Positions 61,420-64,000 of a stretch of DNA of 64,000 nucleotides are shown piece by piece. The stretch comes from Providencia sp. R33 (GTDB lineage Bacteria > Pseudomonadota > Gammaproteobacteria > Enterobacterales > Enterobacteriaceae). A program made the translations under genes and the position numbers. Position 1 is the first letter of the stretch. Every line of letters begins with the position of its first letter. The stretch is from NCBI RefSeq assembly GCF_019343475.1, contig NZ_CP072453.1:1922001-1986000 (forward strand), given 5' to 3'. A model generated the notes under the pieces. It ran no database searches. It saw only the letters and a list, made by a program, of their open reading frames with translations, and had not been told where the DNA came from.

Positions 61420-62331
61420 ATGAAGAAGAATTTATCTCGATTATCTGCACCTTTACTCACCACCGTATTCGCATTAGCTGCAATGCTCTTTATTAGCCAA
61501 CCGGCGTTTGCTAAAAAGTTTAAAGTGGTCACTACCTTTACCATCATTCAAGATATTGCTCAAAATGTAGCCGGAGATGCGGCAATTGTCGAGTCAATTA
61601 CAAAACCAGGCGCTGAAATTCACGGGTACCAACCCACACCAAAAGATATTATGAAGGCATATGATGCCGATTTAATCCTATGGAATGGCATGAATTTAGA
61701 GGTTTGGTTCCAACGTTTCTTCGAAAACTTCAAAAATGTCCCTGCAGTCATTGTTACTGAGGGCATAGAGCCAATGCCAATCCGTGAAGGTGAATATAAA
61801 GACAATCCAAACCCGCACGCTTGGATGTCCCCTGCGAATGCAAAAATTTATATCGAAAACATTCGCCAAGCATTGGTTAAATATGATCCTGAAAATGCTG
61901 AAACCTACAATACCAATGCCAAAAACTACACGCAACAAATTGAAGCCCTTGATGCACCACTGCGTGAACGTTTAAATCGCATTCCAGAAAATGAGCGCTG
62001 GTTAGTGTCCAGCGAAGGCGCATTTAGCTATCTAACGAAGGATTATGGCTTTAAAGAGGTTTACTTATGGCCAATTAATGCGGAAGAGCAAGGTTCACCA
62101 CAACAAGTTAAAAAAGTGATTGATACCGTACGTCAATATAACATCCCTGTTGTGTTCAGTGAGAGTACAATTTCAGATAAACCTGCTCGCCAAGTCAGCA
62201 AAGAGACGGGAGCTAAATACGGCGGTATTCTGTACGTGGATTCACTTTCTACCGCAGACGGCCCTGTTCCGACTTATATCGACCTGTTAAAAACCACTGT
62301 AGACACGATAGCCAAAGGATTTTCACAGTAA
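61420..62331 (+). CDS. sitA: Manganese/iron ABC transporter binding protein SitA
   Basis: Periplasmic cluster A-I (ZnuA/SitA-like) binding protein. About 303 residues from ATG 61420. Signal peptide ends near ISQPAFA. Metal ligands: His in PGAEIHGYQPTP, His in NPHAWMSPANAK, Glu in VVFSESTISDKP and Asp in ILYVDSLSTADGP, the 2His-Glu-Asp set typical of Mn/Fe binders. The absence of a His-rich loop argues against ZnuA. First gene of sitABC, behind a Fur box. Confidence 0.93.
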   Translation: MKKNLSRLSAPLLTTVFALAAMLFISQPAFAKKFKVVTTFTIIQDIAQNVAGDAAIVESITKPGAEIHGYQPTPKDIMKAYDADLILWNGMNLEVWFQRFFENFKNVPAVIVTEGIEPMPIREGEYKDNPNPHAWMSPANAKIYIENIRQALVKYDPENAETYNTNAKNYTQQIEALDAPLRERLNRIPENERWLVSSEGAFSYLTKDYGFKEVYLWPINAEEQGSPQQVKKVIDTVRQYNIPVVFSESTISDKPARQVSKETGAKYGGILYVDSLSTADGPVPTYIDLLKTTVDTIAKGFSQ

Positions 62332-62332
62332 T

Positions 62333-63223
62333 ATGAATCACTCTAATCAGTTTGAGCACCCAAATTTGGTCGTTGACGATGCAACCGTAACTTACAACAA
62401 CGGCCACACCGCAATTTATGATGCGAGTTTTAATATTACGGGTGGCTCCATTTGTGCACTCGTTGGTGTAAACGGTAGTGGTAAATCTACGCTATTTAAA
62501 ACCATTATGGGGCTCGTCACCCCATCATCTGGTAGCGTCACATTAAATGCTCAACCTATTAAAGCTGCGTTAAAAGAAAACGTTATTGCCTATGTTCCGC
62601 AAACAGAGGAAGTTGACTGGAATTTCCCTGTTTTAGTATCCGATGTGGTCATGATGGGGCGCTACGGTAAAATGGGTTTTTTCCGTATTCCTAAGCAAGA
62701 AGATAAAGATGCGGTAAAAATGGCGCTTGCACGCGTCGACCTGACAGGCCTTGAAGAACGCCAAATCGGTGAGCTTTCAGGGGGTCAGAAAAAACGCGTT
62801 TTTTTAGCTCGAGCGCTTGCCCAGCAAGGTAAAGTGTTACTTTTAGATGAACCGTTTACCGGGGTTGACGTAAAAACTGAGAATGCCATCATCGACCTGC
62901 TTCGCAGCCTACGTGATGAAGGCCATCTCATTTTGGTTTCTACACATAACTTGGGTAGTGTTCCCGAGTTTTGTGACCAAGTCATTTTGATTAACCGCAC
63001 CGTATTAGCCAGTGGCCCAACGGAAACCACGTTCACCCAAAGAAATCTTCAGCAAGCCTTTGGTGGTGTTCTACGTCACATCAACCTGTCAGGGCAAGAA
63101 CTGCATGACGATGATGACCCGCGTTCGATTACCGTTATTACTGATGACGAAAGGGCTGCTGTTTTCTATGGTCATGATCACGATGCACCAGTGAGAAAAA
63201 ATCAGCCAAAGGGTGAAGAATGA
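62333..63223 (+). CDS. sitB: Manganese/iron ABC transporter ATPase SitB
   Basis: 296 residues. Walker A GVNGSGKST, Q-loop YVPQTEEVDWNFP (typical of Mn/Zn ABC ATPases), signature LSGGQKKRVFLARA, Walker B VLLLDEPFTGVD, switch STHNLG. The C-terminal ~50 residues are an acidic and His-rich tail (GHDHDAPVRKN), possibly metal sensing. Starts one base after the sitA stop and overlaps sitC as ATGA. Confidence 0.94.
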   Translation: MNHSNQFEHPNLVVDDATVTYNNGHTAIYDASFNITGGSICALVGVNGSGKSTLFKTIMGLVTPSSGSVTLNAQPIKAALKENVIAYVPQTEEVDWNFPVLVSDVVMMGRYGKMGFFRIPKQEDKDAVKMALARVDLTGLEERQIGELSGGQKKRVFLARALAQQGKVLLLDEPFTGVDVKTENAIIDLLRSLRDEGHLILVSTHNLGSVPEFCDQVILINRTVLASGPTETTFTQRNLQQAFGGVLRHINLSGQELHDDDDPRSITVITDDERAAVFYGHDHDAPVRKNQPKGEE

Positions 63224-64000
63224 TTGATTTGTTATTAGAGCCCTTTAAATACGATTTTATGATAAAAGCCATTTGGGTGAGCGCCATTGTCGGTGCCGTC
63301 TGCGCGTTTTTATCGGCGTATTTAATGCTAAAAGGCTGGTCGTTGATGGGGGACGCCCTTTCCCACTCTGTTGTTCCCGGGGTGGCAGGGGCTTATGCAT
63401 TAGGTTTACCTTATGCAGCGGGTGCCTTTTTTACAGGGATCCTCGCTGCACTTTCCATGACATTGATAAAACATTTAACTCGCCTACGTGAAGATGCCGT
63501 TATCGGCTTTATCTTTTCGACTTTCTTCGCCGCGGGCTTATTAATTGTTTCATTGAACCCAACCTCAGTAAACGTGCAAAGCATTATCTTCGGTAATATT
63601 TTAGGTATTGCGGATGCGGATGTACTTCAGGTTGAAATTATTATCGGTATATCATTCATCGTTTTATTGTGCTTATGGAAAGACCTTTTAGCTGTCTTTT
63701 TTGATGAAAGCCACGCGCGTTCCATTGGTTTAAACCCACTACGCTTAAAAATCATTTTCTTTACATTATTAAGCGCCTGTACTGTTGCCGCACTGCAGAC
63801 CGTTGGTGCAATCTTGGTGATTGCCATGGTTGTCACTCCAGGTGCTACAGCCTACTTATTGACAGACCAGTTTAAACGCTTGTTAATCATCTCTGTAACC
63901 ATCGGTACGGTAACCAGTGCAGTTGGTGCGTATATTAGCTACTACCTTAATGGGGCTACGGGCGGACTGATTGTTACATTGCAGACCATTATTTTCTTAT
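63220..64000 (+). CDS. sitC: Manganese/iron ABC transporter permease SitC (3' truncated by window edge)
   Basis: ATG at 63220 overlaps the sitB stop (ATGA); the frame stays open to the last base, 260 codons of an expected ~285. Polytopic ABC-3 family permease: LSAYLMLKGWSLMGDALSHSV split at LMLKGWSLMGDALSHS, VVPGVAGAYALG and GAILVIAMVVTPGATAYLL are characteristic. GDALSHSVVPG contains the conserved region facing the metal path. sitD would follow outside the window. Confidence 0.92.
   Translation, partial: MIDLLLEPFKYDFMIKAIWVSAIVGAVCAFLSAYLMLKGWSLMGDALSHSVVPGVAGAYALGLPYAAGAFFTGILAALSMTLIKHLTRLREDAVIGFIFSTFFAAGLLIVSLNPTSVNVQSIIFGNILGIADADVLQVEIIIGISFIVLLCLWKDLLAVFFDESHARSIGLNPLRLKIIFFTLLSACTVAALQTVGAILVIAMVVTPGATAYLLTDQFKRLLIISVTIGTVTSAVGAYISYYLNGATGGLIVTLQTIIFL

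Overview
The window reads as a low-to-moderate GC gammaproteobacterial chromosome. Gene order follows the Escherichia coli segment from ydhC/ribE/mdtK through lpp, suf, ppsA, aroH, nlpC and btu to ihfA, pheST, infC and thrS. The AT-rich coding style, a MarA/AarP-type single-domain AraC activator, a chromosomal arn operon and a fosA-type gene point to the Morganellaceae, most likely Providencia. The genus is an inference; no 16S sequence is present.

Layout. 1-2.6 kb: end of a punC-like exporter, an AraC regulator and a small monooxygenase. 2.7-9.2 kb: ribE, mdtK, three identical tRNA-Val(GAC) genes, pykF, lpp and an L,D-transpeptidase (glycolysis and envelope anchoring). 9.3-15.0 kb: the complete sufABCDSE Fe-S assembly operon on the minus strand. 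15.4-24.5 kb: menI, ydiJ, ydiK, the small RNA RprA, ppsA and its regulator ppsR. 24.6-30.3 kb: aroH and the heme-uptake set hemP-hemR-hemS-hemT behind a Fur box, with no hemUV beside it. 30.9-32.9 kb: MarA/AarP-like activator, lplA, nlpC. 33.0-40.4 kb: complete arnBCADTEF operon for 4-amino-4-deoxy-L-arabinose addition to lipid A. 40.5-42.3 kb: btuD and btuC.

42.4-48.2 kb is an accessory island. It starts with an intact gene for a protein that looks like a eukaryotic-type RhoGAP domain. A decayed P2-like prophage follows: fragments of ogr, tape measure, tail-fibre assembly, portal, replication gpA and integrase, most with frameshifts or stops. It surrounds an intact inner-membrane phosphoethanolamine-transferase-like gene.

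48.2-56.4 kb returns to the conserved translation cluster ihfA-pheT-pheS-(pheM leader)-rplT-rpmI-infC-thrS. Here infC is present twice in tandem, and both copies keep the unusual ATT start and full length. 56.6-59.3 kb holds small accessory genes (two membrane proteins, a small single-pass protein, an acetyltransferase, a FosA-type enzyme). 59.3-59.8 kb is an intergenic region with an orphan strong terminator (candidate small RNA) and three clustered DnaA-box-like sites. The window ends with marC, emtA and the Fur-box-controlled sitABC Mn/Fe importer, sitC being cut by the window edge.

The strongest candidates for something new are the RhoGAP-like protein at the prophage edge and the tandem infC pair.
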